A stretch of DNA of 64,000 nucleotides from a bacterium D16-36 (GTDB lineage: Bacteria > Bacillota > Clostridia > Lachnospirales > Lachnospiraceae), in the NCBI GenBank assembly GCA_003611745.1, contig RAYF01000010.1, positions 1 through 64,000 of the forward strand, given 5' to 3'. A program made the translations under genes and the position numbers. Position 1 is the stretch's first letter. Each line of letters starts with the position of its first letter. The notes below the pieces were generated by a model. The model was given only the letters and a program-made list of their open reading frames with translations, was not told the DNA's origin and made no database searches. Positions 46,325 to 55,160 of this stretch are shown in pieces.

Positions 46325-47026
46325 CTATGCCAGAAGAAAGCCTTCCTGCTGCATTGTTTCATCGTAGCCAATAACCCCGTATGTCTCCATCCAATGTACT
46401 GTATAATCACACGAAAGCGGCACAAACAGCCTGATAAGGTACATAAGCTTCCTCTCTGCCGCTTCGCCCTGCGGCTCCCTCATATAAAAAACAATCTCTT
46501 CGCCCTCACGGACGAACACCTCACAGACAGGAAGCAATACTTTTACAGCACCCAGAAGGCTGCCTATCCCGTCCCCTGTCCGGTAAAAGCAAAACAGCCA
46601 TTTTGCGGCTGTCCTTTTCTCTGCCTCCGTAAAGAAAGCAAGCTCCTCAAGGCCGCCGAATGCACCCTCCGCCATATCCTTAACAAGAAACCCTATATAA
46701 AAATCCTCCCTGCACATCCCAAACCTTACATCCAAATCAGCAAGGTAGTGCAGCAGGATATCGGAAAGCGCCCCATTAAATTCCTCATATCCCAGATTAT
46801 CCGCGGTCAGAAGCGGGTCAAAAACGGAGAAAAACCGTACATATGGATTTACATCCAACTGGGAAAAAGCTCCCATGCAGCTCCCGTCCCTGTACAAATC
46901 ATCCGCCTGAAGCTCCAGATACGGTGATACCCTGTGGTTGCTTACTATATAGTGAAGCTTTGCAGTGTTCTCATCACGCATAAGCAGCGCAAGATACGGA
47001 CCCCAGATCTGATTTTTATCTTTCAT
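46325..47026 (-). CDS. Unknown protein A of injection-like locus
   Basis: Not recognised. It is 233 residues from the ATG at 47026, with AGGGAAATGGC upstream; the longer frame overlaps the preceding gene. Soluble and acidic, with blocks VNPYVRFFSVFDPLL near residue 60 and CDYTVHWMETYGVIGYDETM near the end. The upstream neighbour shares a DMNPFIRTHSIL block, and the VNPYVRFFSVF / DMNPFIRTHSI resemblance suggests the two are related and may form a heteromer. Baseplate-type role inferred from position only. Confidence 0.55.
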   Translation of the reverse strand: MKDKNQIWGPYLALLMRDENTAKLHYIVSNHRVSPYLELQADDLYRDGSCMGAFSQLDVNPYVRFFSVFDPLLTADNLGYEEFNGALSDILLHYLADLDVRFGMCREDFYIGFLVKDMAEGAFGGLEELAFFTEAEKRTAAKWLFCFYRTGDGIGSLLGAVKVLLPVCEVFVREGEEIVFYMREPQGEAAERKLMYLIRLFVPLSCDYTVHWMETYGVIGYDETMQQEGFLLA

Positions 47027-47039
47027 GCCATTTCCCTGC

Positions 47040-48257
47040 CTAATCCCTAAGAATGCCTGCCCACTCATACTCCTCCGAACAAAGCTGCAGTTCCGCAACC
47101 AGAAAAAACATCTTCTCATATCTGAAAATATCTGTACTGTCCCTCGGACGGAGTATTACCGACATTTTTCTTTTATTCTTCAAAATAGAATGTGTCCTAA
47201 TAAATGGGTTCATATCTATGCTGCAGGCACCTGCAGGAAAACCCTCACAAAAGTCTACCAGCTCAAATTCCCCAAACACTTTGTATGAGCTTAAAATACG
47301 CTCAAGCCCGCCCCTCGTCCACGAAAAGCGGGGCTGGTACAGCGCCTGGCGGTCTGCATGCCGCATATTCCTCTGATTAGACTGCAGTGGAAAGAGAAGT
47401 GATGTATAATCCCTGCCCTCTTCCATTTTTGCAATCTTTGCTAACTTCATCTTCTTATGCGCTTCCTTTTTTGTCCTCACAGAAAGCGCCCCATCCAGAT
47501 GAATCACGGTAAAGCCATTCTCACTCTCCGGTACGGCCAGATACCCGGCATCTGTGTCAGACAGCAAAATCCGGTGTTCATACACTGATTCCCTGCCTGC
47601 CGCCTCTATCTCTACAGACGCCTTGTACATTTCCTCCTGAATATTCCAGACCAGTACCAAATCATCCATAATAAAACCGGACAGCTCCCCAAGGGCAATC
47701 TCTACTTTCTGGACAGCCGCATCCATGGGAACCACGCCCTCATTATCTACTATATCTAACATCTTATATAAGAACGGGCAATTTATAGTATGCCACGGCC
47801 TCTGGTTCGCCAGAAACTGCTGGTACAGCCTCTCCATCACCTCAAGGTATGCACTGCAGTATCTAAGCGACACTGCCGTCCTATACTCTCCCTTATCCGT
47901 TTCTACCTTTGCCTGATAGGTATGCTGCAGGCAGCGGCAAATTACAGGGTAATCGCATGCCAGAAACATTGTCCCAAGGCACCCGGAATCCCTTTCTTCC
48001 CCTGCCCCCATCCTAAACAGGCAGCGGCTGGACTCGTCCAGCCTGTCTTTCTTACAGATACCTGTATAAACGTAGTACCGTTTAGAGGGATCACGAAGCT
48101 CTCCATCCAACTTCTCCTCCAGCCCGGAAAACCGTTCTTCACTATATTTTAGAAGTTCGCCAAACACATCTGCCAGTACATCCCTTAAAAGCACCCTCTG
48201 TACCGGATCATCCACTTCTTCTATCCTAGACTGCAAAAGTTCTCTCACATGCTCCAT
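47040..48257 (-). CDS. Unknown protein B of injection-like locus
   Basis: Not recognised. It is a 405-residue soluble protein. The N-terminal 60 residues are helical and charged (MEHVRELLQSRIEEVDD...). The middle is mixed, and the C-terminal third has SWTRGGLERILSSYKVFGEF and a DMNPFIRTHSILKNKRKMS block resembling the VNPYVRFFSVF block of the next gene. Seven or more cysteines without a regular metal motif. It sits between the pseudo-PP2C/TPR membrane protein and protein A. Structural component of the apparatus is the simplest guess. Confidence 0.55.
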   Translation of the reverse strand: MEHVRELLQSRIEEVDDPVQRVLLRDVLADVFGELLKYSEERFSGLEEKLDGELRDPSKRYYVYTGICKKDRLDESSRCLFRMGAGEERDSGCLGTMFLACDYPVICRCLQHTYQAKVETDKGEYRTAVSLRYCSAYLEVMERLYQQFLANQRPWHTINCPFLYKMLDIVDNEGVVPMDAAVQKVEIALGELSGFIMDDLVLVWNIQEEMYKASVEIEAAGRESVYEHRILLSDTDAGYLAVPESENGFTVIHLDGALSVRTKKEAHKKMKLAKIAKMEEGRDYTSLLFPLQSNQRNMRHADRQALYQPRFSWTRGGLERILSSYKVFGEFELVDFCEGFPAGACSIDMNPFIRTHSILKNKRKMSVILRPRDSTDIFRYEKMFFLVAELQLCSEEYEWAGILRD

Positions 48258-48341
48258 AACTCCTCACTCCTGCGCATATGGGGCACCAAATTCTGCTGTA
48301 TGCCTCAAGGCTCCTGCATTATGCCAATCCATGCCGGACTG

Positions 48342-50186
48342 TCAGGATTTCGGGGCCGCTGTAGGAGACGGTTCCTGCTCCAGCGCATCAATCGCCTCAT
48401 AGATTTCTTCCGCCCTCTCATCCCAGATATCAAGCTCCTTATATATTTTCAGAGCCTTTCTGTAGAGCCTTACAGCCTTGTCCCTGTCTCCCTTTTTGCC
48501 TGCCTCCTTTGCCTGAATGCTGTATTTCGCTGCCTCTTTCAGCTTTTCATTCAGGGCATCCTCCTTCGCCTTTGCCTCAGCTTCCACAATGGCCTGCCCC
48601 AGAGCGGTAATATCCTCATACAATTTATCTGCGTCATCCCCGGAACCTGTATATTTATTGTACTGGGCCAATACTTTCCGATACAGCTTCCGTGCTCTTG
48701 CAAGGCGCCCTTCGTCCAGCGCACGGTTTGCATTTGCAATCAGTGCATTTATCTGGATAGCTGCCTTCTGCCCTGCCCTTTCTTCCTCCTCCTGCCTAGC
48801 CGCCTCCTGAGCTTCTTTCGTTTCCTTCAGCTTCTGCCTCATCTCGTATATCTTTGACTGTACAGACCCAAGCGTTTCCAGATCCGTTATCTGGCCTAAA
48901 AGCTCCGATGCCTTCGCATACTGTTCCAGAGCTTCCTTGTGGTCCTCCGTAGAGGCATACATATCCCCCAAAGTGACATATTGGGAAATCTGCATCCGGA
49001 TGTCAATTTCTTTCAGCTTCTCTGCAGCATCCTCAGCCAGAGCATAGAACTCCTGATAAGATGCCTCCTGCCTGACCTGCGCATACAGCTTTCTGGCCTG
49101 CTCATAATCCTTGCCTGTAAAGGCCGCTTCTCCATCTTGGAGCATGGCAAGGAGTTCTTTCCGATCTAATACTTTATCTTTTATTTCCTTCTTTTTCGCT
49201 GTATACTGCCAGTTATTCAGGCTCAGCCCTGCTGCAAGTTCCGCCGCCTGCTCATATTCCCCAAGGGCTTTTGTATAATTTTCATAACTAACATATCTTG
49301 CGCCTTTTTTATCCCTCTCATTGATTTCCCCCATCAGCCTCCTGTCATTTGCCCGGATGACCAAAACAGCGATGAAAAAAATCAGTATAACAGCTATAAC
49401 TGCCGCAATCCCAAGAATAATCAGGCGTCTCTTCTTCCTCTCTTTCTGCACGTCCTCTTTAAATGTCTTTTCCACTAAAAGGACGGCTGCCGTAAAACTT
49501 CCAATCTTCTGGCTGCCCTGATCCTGCCTGCTCAAAAGAAGCTCCTGCAGGTTTTCCAAAAATTCCGCATTTGTCTTGGCATTCTCATAGGCATCCAATA
49601 TCTCAATTTCCGATAGACGGCACCACAGGTTGCTGGTCGCAAATAGAAAGGCCGATCCTTCTGTTAAAAGCATCTTTTTGGAAACAAACGGCTTCACACG
49701 CCTTCCCTTCCCAAGATACTGCGTAAGGTTATGGATTTCCGATACATCCGATTTCCTTCCCGCATCCTCATCCATAAGCTGCTGATACTTCGTCTGCGTC
49801 CTGCTGATGCTGGTAAAAATGTTCTCATACATCTCATACAGGCGTGTATTTCCACAGACACCATAGCGCATCCTTGTGTAATCTGTCACAAAAACTGTGA
49901 TGCTCACCTTGAGCGGATGCCTTGTGCTGTGAAGCAGAACCTGTTCATTCGCATATTTCAGATATTCGCGTATCCTCTTTAGGGACGGTTTTCTCTCAAA
50001 TGCTGTTAAAGCAGCTTCCACAGCAAGCCTGGCGCTGTTTTCCCTGACCTCATTGTCGTAGCTCTCAGCCACGGCAATGCACATAAAATTTTCAAGCGGG
50101 GTATATGCGACATATGTCTTTTCAATGGCATCGTTCCCCTGCTCTGATATAAAATCCACTGCCAGATTACTGTTTAACTTTCTCAT
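48342..50186 (-). CDS. Membrane protein: decayed PP2C domain plus TPR-like repeats
   Basis: A 614-residue single-pass protein. Residues about 1-245 have the PP2C fold pattern, but the metal motifs are replaced: VADGMGG becomes VAESYDN, GDSR becomes GNTR, SDGL becomes TSNL, and DDNIT becomes GSFTAA, so catalysis is unlikely. One membrane segment follows (about 252-275). The C-terminal 330 residues are TPR-like helical pairs (YTKALGEYEQAAEL, YEQARKLYAQV, HKEALEQYAKASEL, LARARKLYRKVL, KAVRLYRKALKIY) ending in a Pro/Thr tail. It overlaps the second PP2C-like gene by four bases. It probably binds phospho-partners or anchors the apparatus in the membrane. Confidence 0.7.
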   Translation of the reverse strand: MRKLNSNLAVDFISEQGNDAIEKTYVAYTPLENFMCIAVAESYDNEVRENSARLAVEAALTAFERKPSLKRIREYLKYANEQVLLHSTRHPLKVSITVFVTDYTRMRYGVCGNTRLYEMYENIFTSISRTQTKYQQLMDEDAGRKSDVSEIHNLTQYLGKGRRVKPFVSKKMLLTEGSAFLFATSNLWCRLSEIEILDAYENAKTNAEFLENLQELLLSRQDQGSQKIGSFTAAVLLVEKTFKEDVQKERKKRRLIILGIAAVIAVILIFFIAVLVIRANDRRLMGEINERDKKGARYVSYENYTKALGEYEQAAELAAGLSLNNWQYTAKKKEIKDKVLDRKELLAMLQDGEAAFTGKDYEQARKLYAQVRQEASYQEFYALAEDAAEKLKEIDIRMQISQYVTLGDMYASTEDHKEALEQYAKASELLGQITDLETLGSVQSKIYEMRQKLKETKEAQEAARQEEEERAGQKAAIQINALIANANRALDEGRLARARKLYRKVLAQYNKYTGSGDDADKLYEDITALGQAIVEAEAKAKEDALNEKLKEAAKYSIQAKEAGKKGDRDKAVRLYRKALKIYKELDIWDERAEEIYEAIDALEQEPSPTAAPKS

Positions 50187-50788
50187 AAAGCATCCTCAAC
50201 TAATAGGACGGTTGCATTCCCTGCGCCCCTTCTATCTTTGTCCACAACTCCCTGAACCATCTGCTGGGCTTTATCAAATGGATGTCCCTTTTTCATCAGA
50301 TAAGAAACCAGCTCCGTTTCCTGCAAAGCCTGCTTTACCCCGGCAGAAAGAACGCCTGCCGTCATGCCGCCCCCAAAAAAGAGCCTCCCGCTTCTTCCAC
50401 CCAAAAACTGATAATCCCTGCCATCAAACAAAAAAACTTCATTGCTTCCCGCTGTATAATAAAACAGCTCCTTCTCCCTGATAAACAGCATGCTCAGGGA
50501 AAGATTGGGCATTTTTCCAGAATAGATATACCCCCTCATTTCCGCTAAGACTTTCATCACAAGAGAATCAAAATCCAGCCGGGGCTGCATGCCGGATAGT
50601 CCATAAGACATTTCTCGCATACATGCCTCCACTGCCAGAACGGCACATCTTCTGCCGTTAATATGGTCTATGGTCCCATCTGCCAGAACAGCCAGCGCGC
50701 TTATGCCATTTCTTGTCGAGAAGTAGTTGCTCTGTACCCGGCGGGAACCGATTGTCTGGGCATTCCCTATCTTGTATCTATCCTGCAC
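50183..50788 (-). CDS. Degenerate PP2C-like protein
   Basis: A 201-residue PP2C-fold protein. The first acidic motif is partly kept (VLADGTIDHI), but later ligands are lost: TAGSNEVFLFDG where GDSR is expected and GAGNATVLLVE where GGDDNITVVLV is expected. It lacks part of the usual length (240 residues). Likely a pseudophosphatase or a weakly active enzyme. The stop overlaps the start of the membrane PP2C/TPR gene by four bases, and the FHA gene ends two bases upstream, so the three are translated together. Intact PrpC at 8.7-9.5 kb shows what the catalytic version looks like. Confidence 0.65.
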   Translation of the reverse strand: MQDRYKIGNAQTIGSRRVQSNYFSTRNGISALAVLADGTIDHINGRRCAVLAVEACMREMSYGLSGMQPRLDFDSLVMKVLAEMRGYIYSGKMPNLSLSMLFIREKELFYYTAGSNEVFLFDGRDYQFLGGRSGRLFFGGGMTAGVLSAGVKQALQETELVSYLMKKGHPFDKAQQMVQGVVDKDRRGAGNATVLLVEDAL

Positions 50789-50790
50789 GC

Positions 50791-51324
50791 CTACTCATTC
50801 TCTTTCCAATTAAATACAAAACCGCCGTTTTCCCCACACAGAGGCACAAATATAAAAATACTCTGTCCGATTTTAATGCGGTCCCCCGCCTCCAGCATGC
50901 GCGATTCAAAAACCGCATCCCAGTTATCCTCGTCATCCAGAATATAGACCAGCCCCTGTGAATCTCCCGGGAGCAGCATGGTCCTGTTCTTTTCCGGATC
51001 ATAGACTATAATGGCATGGTTCCTCTGGCAGACCGTATCATCACCGATAATGCGTATCTCCATATCGCCAGAGCGGCCAACAAAATTTTTTTCCGCTATA
51101 ATCCGGTAATCCCTGCCGCGGGAAGGGCCTTCCAAGCAGACCAGCCATCCGGTAACCGGCTTTAGGACCTCTAAATCATTTAAATACACCACATCACTGT
51201 ATCTTCCCAGAGGATCTTCCTCCTGATTGCTATTTTTATTTACGGCAGTGTTACAGTAAGGGCATATATAACCGTGCTTCTTCTCACTAAACAAATGACC
51301 GTTTTTACATCGAATCAGACCCAT
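50791..51324 (-). CDS. Zinc-ribbon FHA-domain protein
   Basis: Predicted phosphothreonine-binding scaffold. The N-terminus has a zinc ribbon (C6, H10, then CPYC at about 20-23). The FHA domain (about 58-165) shows VGRSGDMEIRI (Gly-Arg-Ser loop), then VCQRNHAIIVYD (Asn-His of the SxxH loop region) and KIGQSIFIFV. Length 177, no membrane segment. FHA proteins of this kind (TagH/Fha) switch on type VI systems after kinase phosphorylation. It overlaps the end of the upstream membrane gene by ten bases. Confidence 0.82.
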   Translation of the reverse strand: MGLIRCKNGHLFSEKKHGYICPYCNTAVNKNSNQEEDPLGRYSDVVYLNDLEVLKPVTGWLVCLEGPSRGRDYRIIAEKNFVGRSGDMEIRIIGDDTVCQRNHAIIVYDPEKNRTMLLPGDSQGLVYILDDEDNWDAVFESRMLEAGDRIKIGQSIFIFVPLCGENGGFVFNWKENE

Positions 51325-51905
51325 TTTGATCCCTCCAGAAACTTTTGTTGCCTCACAATAATTTTACAGGTGTCCGCATATATAACGTCCGACTGCGAAA
51401 GCAGGTAGGGAACCCCCGCCTTCAGGCGGTAAACCATCCCTGCGCCCCCCTTCCTTAAGCCTACCGGCCTGTCCCCGGGACTGGCCTCTATATACCAGCA
51501 GCCCGAAACCAGCTTGCAGACAGCATAGAGGTAACGGCCAGCCCCCGCTTCACCGCCACTCTCCAGAGAAACATCCTTTCCCCGTTCCCCTCCTGTAATC
51601 ATCAGGGACAGCTTATCCTGCAGCATGATTTCATCCTTTATCTTCCCCTCACCAGAAATAACGACAAAAGACGCAAAGGGAGAAGCGCTTTTCTCTTTCC
51701 GGTACCACAAGAAAGAAAATAAAAAGACAGACAGTATAATAACCTCAAAAAGAACAGACTGAGCAAGGAACAGGCAGATTACGCCCCTCAGGGTTTTTCC
51801 TGCAGCCAAAGGCAGCAGATTGCAGGCTAAATAATAAATCTGGAACATCAGGTATACAAAAAGGCCTGCCAGAATGCACCTACCGGCTAACTGCTTTGCT
51901 TTCAT
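51315..51905 (-). CDS. Two-pass membrane protein of injection-like locus
   Basis: A 196-residue protein starting MKAKQLAGRC with two hydrophobic segments (about residues 8-30 and 42-66), then a cytosolic beta-rich domain (FASFVVISGEG ... YLYAVCKLVSGCWYIEAS). That domain has an FHA-like or small-beta-sandwich look without a clear FHA signature. The start at 51905 is chosen because the hydrophobic region begins there; the upstream frame is Arg/Pro/Trp-rich and unlike a real N-terminus. It could anchor the FHA protein, whose gene it overlaps by ten bases. Family unknown. Confidence 0.55.
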   Translation of the reverse strand: MKAKQLAGRCILAGLFVYLMFQIYYLACNLLPLAAGKTLRGVICLFLAQSVLFEVIILSVFLFSFLWYRKEKSASPFASFVVISGEGKIKDEIMLQDKLSLMITGGERGKDVSLESGGEAGAGRYLYAVCKLVSGCWYIEASPGDRPVGLRKGGAGMVYRLKAGVPYLLSQSDVIYADTCKIIVRQQKFLEGSKWV

Positions 51906-52095
51906 ACTATGCCCCGCCTTTCCCCAATCTGAATGCCTCCCATAGCCAGAAAAACAGGGACAAGGCCACCTGCCCTGCCGGCCCTCTGGCAAAAACATTC
52001 CCATATGTATCTTTAGAAAGGCGTACATACGCTGCACGCCTTTCCGCTAAACCACCTGCACCCCGGCTGGCAAAACACAGGCCGGAGTTTACAAA

Positions 52096-52491
52096 TTACT
52101 CAATCACTACGCCGTCAATTCTGTCTTTCTTCTGCTTCAGCACTAATGTAAAGTCTCCGTCCGTCTTTGTAAATTCCTCATGGTAGGAAACAACAAATGC
52201 ATGGGAAAACTCATATTTTCTCGGTGCTGTTGCATGCTGATACTCTACCGTTACTTTCTTGTATGCATCTGCGCTCTCCGGTTTAACCAGTGCCCACATT
52301 GCCATACTCTTCGCTGCGTCACGCATAAACAGCTTGTCTGCATCAAAAGAAACCTTTCCATGAATCACAAGCTCCGCCTCAATGTCAGAAGACCTCGCAA
52401 AAGAATCCTCCGGAATCTTTGAGCTAAAAGAGACATTGATAATCTCCTCGCTCAACTCTGTTACATCGGCAATTACTACTTTGTAAGCCAT
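52096..52491 (-). CDS. Hcp-like tail-tube protein (candidate)
   Basis: A 131-residue beta-rich protein starting MAYKVVIADVTEL. The layout matches the Hcp/phage tube fold as in Bacteroidetes TssD: a SSDIEAELVIHGKVSFD strand pair, a helix with WALVKPESADAYK, and a closing FSHAFVVSYHEEF ... FTLVLKQKKD strand set. AGGAGG lies seven bases before the ATG at 52491. It follows the large sheath candidate after a 134-base gap containing a perfect palindrome, and precedes the membrane and FHA genes. In some genomes this family carries uninformative names, so structure prediction would be the test. Confidence 0.6.
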   Translation of the reverse strand: MAYKVVIADVTELSEEIINVSFSSKIPEDSFARSSDIEAELVIHGKVSFDADKLFMRDAAKSMAMWALVKPESADAYKKVTVEYQHATAPRKYEFSHAFVVSYHEEFTKTDGDFTLVLKQKKDRIDGVVIE

Positions 52492-52606
52492 ACACATACC
52501 TCCTTTAGTAAAATTTGTTGCTTGAAACTTAAACTATTAGATGCCAAGACAATAATCCACATACCGCAGACTGCTGCCATTTTTCTGGCACCATCTTATT
52601 CAATAA

Positions 52607-52622
52607 GCAGAAAATTTTCTGC
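52607..52622 (-). repeat. 16-bp perfect palindrome after the sheath-candidate gene
   Basis: GCAGAAAATTTTCTGC, four bases beyond the stop of the 765-residue gene and before the tube-like gene, followed by a TGCCA/TGGCA hairpin. No U-tract. Possible RNA processing or differential-expression site in the long operon. Confidence 0.5.
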
Positions 52623-52625
52623 CTA

Positions 52626-54923
52626 TTAATCTGTGTTAATCTGAAGCTCCATATTTTCGGAAACGCCCGCAAAATTAATTTCAATATTGTAGGTCGTGTC
52701 ATTGCAGTCACCCTTTTCAATCCCGTCCCCCTCCCTGAGGATGGAATTAACGTAATTTGGCGAAAGCTGCCACTCCTTTACCTTTCCGCCGGATTCAAAA
52801 ATCCTGTCAATCCTGTCTTTCTTGTAATCACTGGTCAGAGCCCCTATCATCCGGTACAGATATGTCCTTGTTGTCTCGCGGAATATACTTTCAAACCCGC
52901 CATTTTTGCTTTCATTCATGCACCTTGATTTATATACTGTAATCAAGTTAATGGAATTTCCATTTAACTGATTTTTATCAGATGAAAATACAAACCCATA
53001 TTTATGTTCATTTATTACATTCTTAGTCTCTGTCGTATAGCCCGCAATCTCCTTCGGCATGGTCGTCGTGACATAAAGCGCATTGTCCCCGGCCTCAATA
53101 TCAAAACGGACGCCCGGATACTCCTTCTTTACCTTGCCGCCAAACCTTGCGGACAAAAAGTTCGGGCACTGGTATGCCGCTGCAATTCCTGCCGCCACAT
53201 ATGCCGCCCCGATATAGACGCCATAAATCCAGAACTTCATAAAATCGTCGCGGTCCGTTGAAAATTCCAGTTTCCCGTCCTCCCTGCGTATCGCCTTCGA
53301 ACCTAGGACAACACGCGATTTGTCACTCGGTATCACCGTAAAGTTCGGCAGGGACGGGATTGCATAGCGGCTGTAATCCGCATTCTCCAGTTCCTGTGTA
53401 TTTTCCATGTATTGATCCATCCCATGGGTGGAGAGTTTCAAAAATGTAGTGTCCTCACTCGCCTCAAAGGAGAAGAATACCTGAATGCGGTAATCCTTAA
53501 TCTCATCCAGCAAAAGCTGCAGATCTGAGATTGGCGTCGGCACAAGGGACACTCCGGTATAGATATCACCCGTATAGCCAAACTGCCGCATTGTCTCCTC
53601 GTCCAAATCAATTTCCCTTTCATCCGAATACTCAATATTCGGGACAATGCCGAACCAGACTGTGTTGCTGTAATCCGATTTATTATTTACTGTCTCAAGA
53701 TACTTTTTGAGGTTTTCCAGATTCTTTTCATCCAGTATCTCCGACATGTCCGCATTCACAATCAGAAGGGATGGGCGCATCATTGGGGACTTTGGCTGGT
53801 ACTGGTCAAAAAACGCCTTGACGCTCAATATCTTTTCTATCAAAAGCTTCGCTGTCCGGATAAATGATTTCTGCCAGAGCGTGTTGATTGCAGAATATTT
53901 ATTGTACAGCTCCACCTTGTCATCCAAACTCATTGCCATCAGCTTATCCGGCATCTTATCGGTAAAAGCAGCCACAATCAATTCCTTTGACAGAGAAGAA
54001 GACTCCGCCTCCTCATCATATTCCTGCCCTACAGACTCGTAGAGCGTCCTCATGCTCTCATTGTACTGTTCCTCAATTACAGAAATAGACAGGTCTTTGT
54101 AGCTGATTGTCTCCTTTTTCGGGGCAGATGTTACCGCAACCTCGCCCTTTGCCGTATTTGCAAGCTCCGTGCTCTCTTCCTTTTCCTGCCCGCCCTTATC
54201 TGTGAGCAGCCCGGCAGGATTTTCCGACACCTGAAGGGCAACAATCTCCGCATCCTTATTAAAAACCGGAAGTGCAGGGTTAAATTCCGTAATCCCCTTT
54301 TCGGCAGCGCGCACAGCCGTATCAAGGTTGTCCTTTATCATGCCAAGCATCAGCGTAAGCTGGGAAGCCGTCTCATTGTAATATTTCTTTGTCTTATCCA
54401 GCTTGGATTTCAATTTCAGCACGGCATCCTGCTTGGCAGGCGAATCGCTCTCAAATTCCGCATTCTTATTCTCCAGATAAGTAATGTCCTTCTTTAACTT
54501 CTTAATCTCCTTCAACGTCTTATGCGGCGCCAGCATCTCCGTCACCTTCTCATAGTTAAAGGAAGCATTTGTCGCACCTGACGCTTTTTTGCTGTCCATG
54601 ATGGAGATAAACATCTTCAAAAACGTATTATTCCGGTCGATTACAATTTTCTTTACCAAAGGCTCCGGTATCCCAGCCGGCTTTGTCAGCTCATATACCA
54701 TGCCCCGTTCCTGATCAAAATAACTGTAAATCGTCGGCTGGAATTTCTTTAGAAATTCATCAAAACTCTTTACCAGAAGGGCATCGTTAATTTCCGCCAC
54801 CTTCTCATCCGTAAGGCTCCTCGAATTCTCATCCACATCTGACATAATATTAAACATATTAAATACTTCAGGATTGACAACATCGAATAAAATCGTCCGG
54901 TTTGTCTGTTCAATAATTCCCAT
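52626..54923 (-). CDS. Large structural protein, candidate contractile-sheath homologue
   Basis: A 765-residue soluble protein, first gene of the locus, preceded by GGGGGAAC. Residues about 130-215 are coiled coil (IKKLKKDITYLENKNAEFE...). From about 385 onward the pattern LLIVNADM, GIVPNIEYSD, DDFMKFWIYGVYIGAAYVAAG and ETTRTYLYRMIGALTSD, closing with YNIEINFAGVSENMELQI, recalls the C-terminal half of TssC/gp18-type sheath proteins (RR-helix region, then final beta-strand). No catalytic motif is seen. Placement directly before an Hcp-like gene mirrors the sheath-tube order of contractile systems. The assignment is tentative; in some annotations this family is called a regulator, for which I see no DNA-binding motif. 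Confidence 0.45.
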   Translation of the reverse strand: MGIIEQTNRTILFDVVNPEVFNMFNIMSDVDENSRSLTDEKVAEINDALLVKSFDEFLKKFQPTIYSYFDQERGMVYELTKPAGIPEPLVKKIVIDRNNTFLKMFISIMDSKKASGATNASFNYEKVTEMLAPHKTLKEIKKLKKDITYLENKNAEFESDSPAKQDAVLKLKSKLDKTKKYYNETASQLTLMLGMIKDNLDTAVRAAEKGITEFNPALPVFNKDAEIVALQVSENPAGLLTDKGGQEKEESTELANTAKGEVAVTSAPKKETISYKDLSISVIEEQYNESMRTLYESVGQEYDEEAESSSLSKELIVAAFTDKMPDKLMAMSLDDKVELYNKYSAINTLWQKSFIRTAKLLIEKILSVKAFFDQYQPKSPMMRPSLLIVNADMSEILDEKNLENLKKYLETVNNKSDYSNTVWFGIVPNIEYSDEREIDLDEETMRQFGYTGDIYTGVSLVPTPISDLQLLLDEIKDYRIQVFFSFEASEDTTFLKLSTHGMDQYMENTQELENADYSRYAIPSLPNFTVIPSDKSRVVLGSKAIRREDGKLEFSTDRDDFMKFWIYGVYIGAAYVAAGIAAAYQCPNFLSARFGGKVKKEYPGVRFDIEAGDNALYVTTTMPKEIAGYTTETKNVINEHKYGFVFSSDKNQLNGNSINLITVYKSRCMNESKNGGFESIFRETTRTYLYRMIGALTSDYKKDRIDRIFESGGKVKEWQLSPNYVNSILREGDGIEKGDCNDTTYNIEINFAGVSENMELQINTD

Positions 54924-55160
54924 AACGTTCCCCCAATCTTATACAGCCCAGCCAAAAATGGCCGTGCCAATTGTTTGAAATATTCTCTATCTTGCCGTAA
55001 GCGCACATTCTAATTATTTACTACATTCTACTTCTTTTATTTCCATTTTTAAACAAATCCTCTTTTATTTCGACCGCAAAATCCGACACGGTTCGTCACA
55101 ATTCGACAAAAGAATCCAGAAATCTAAAACTGCTGGCGTAAGCATGAAGAGCAAGCCGTG

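Noticed and set aside
54955-54985. Sigma-54-like box TGGCACG upstream of the injection-like locus
   Set aside because: The -24 half matches but the -12 position reads TTTT instead of TTGC, and no sigma-54 activator gene is nearby.
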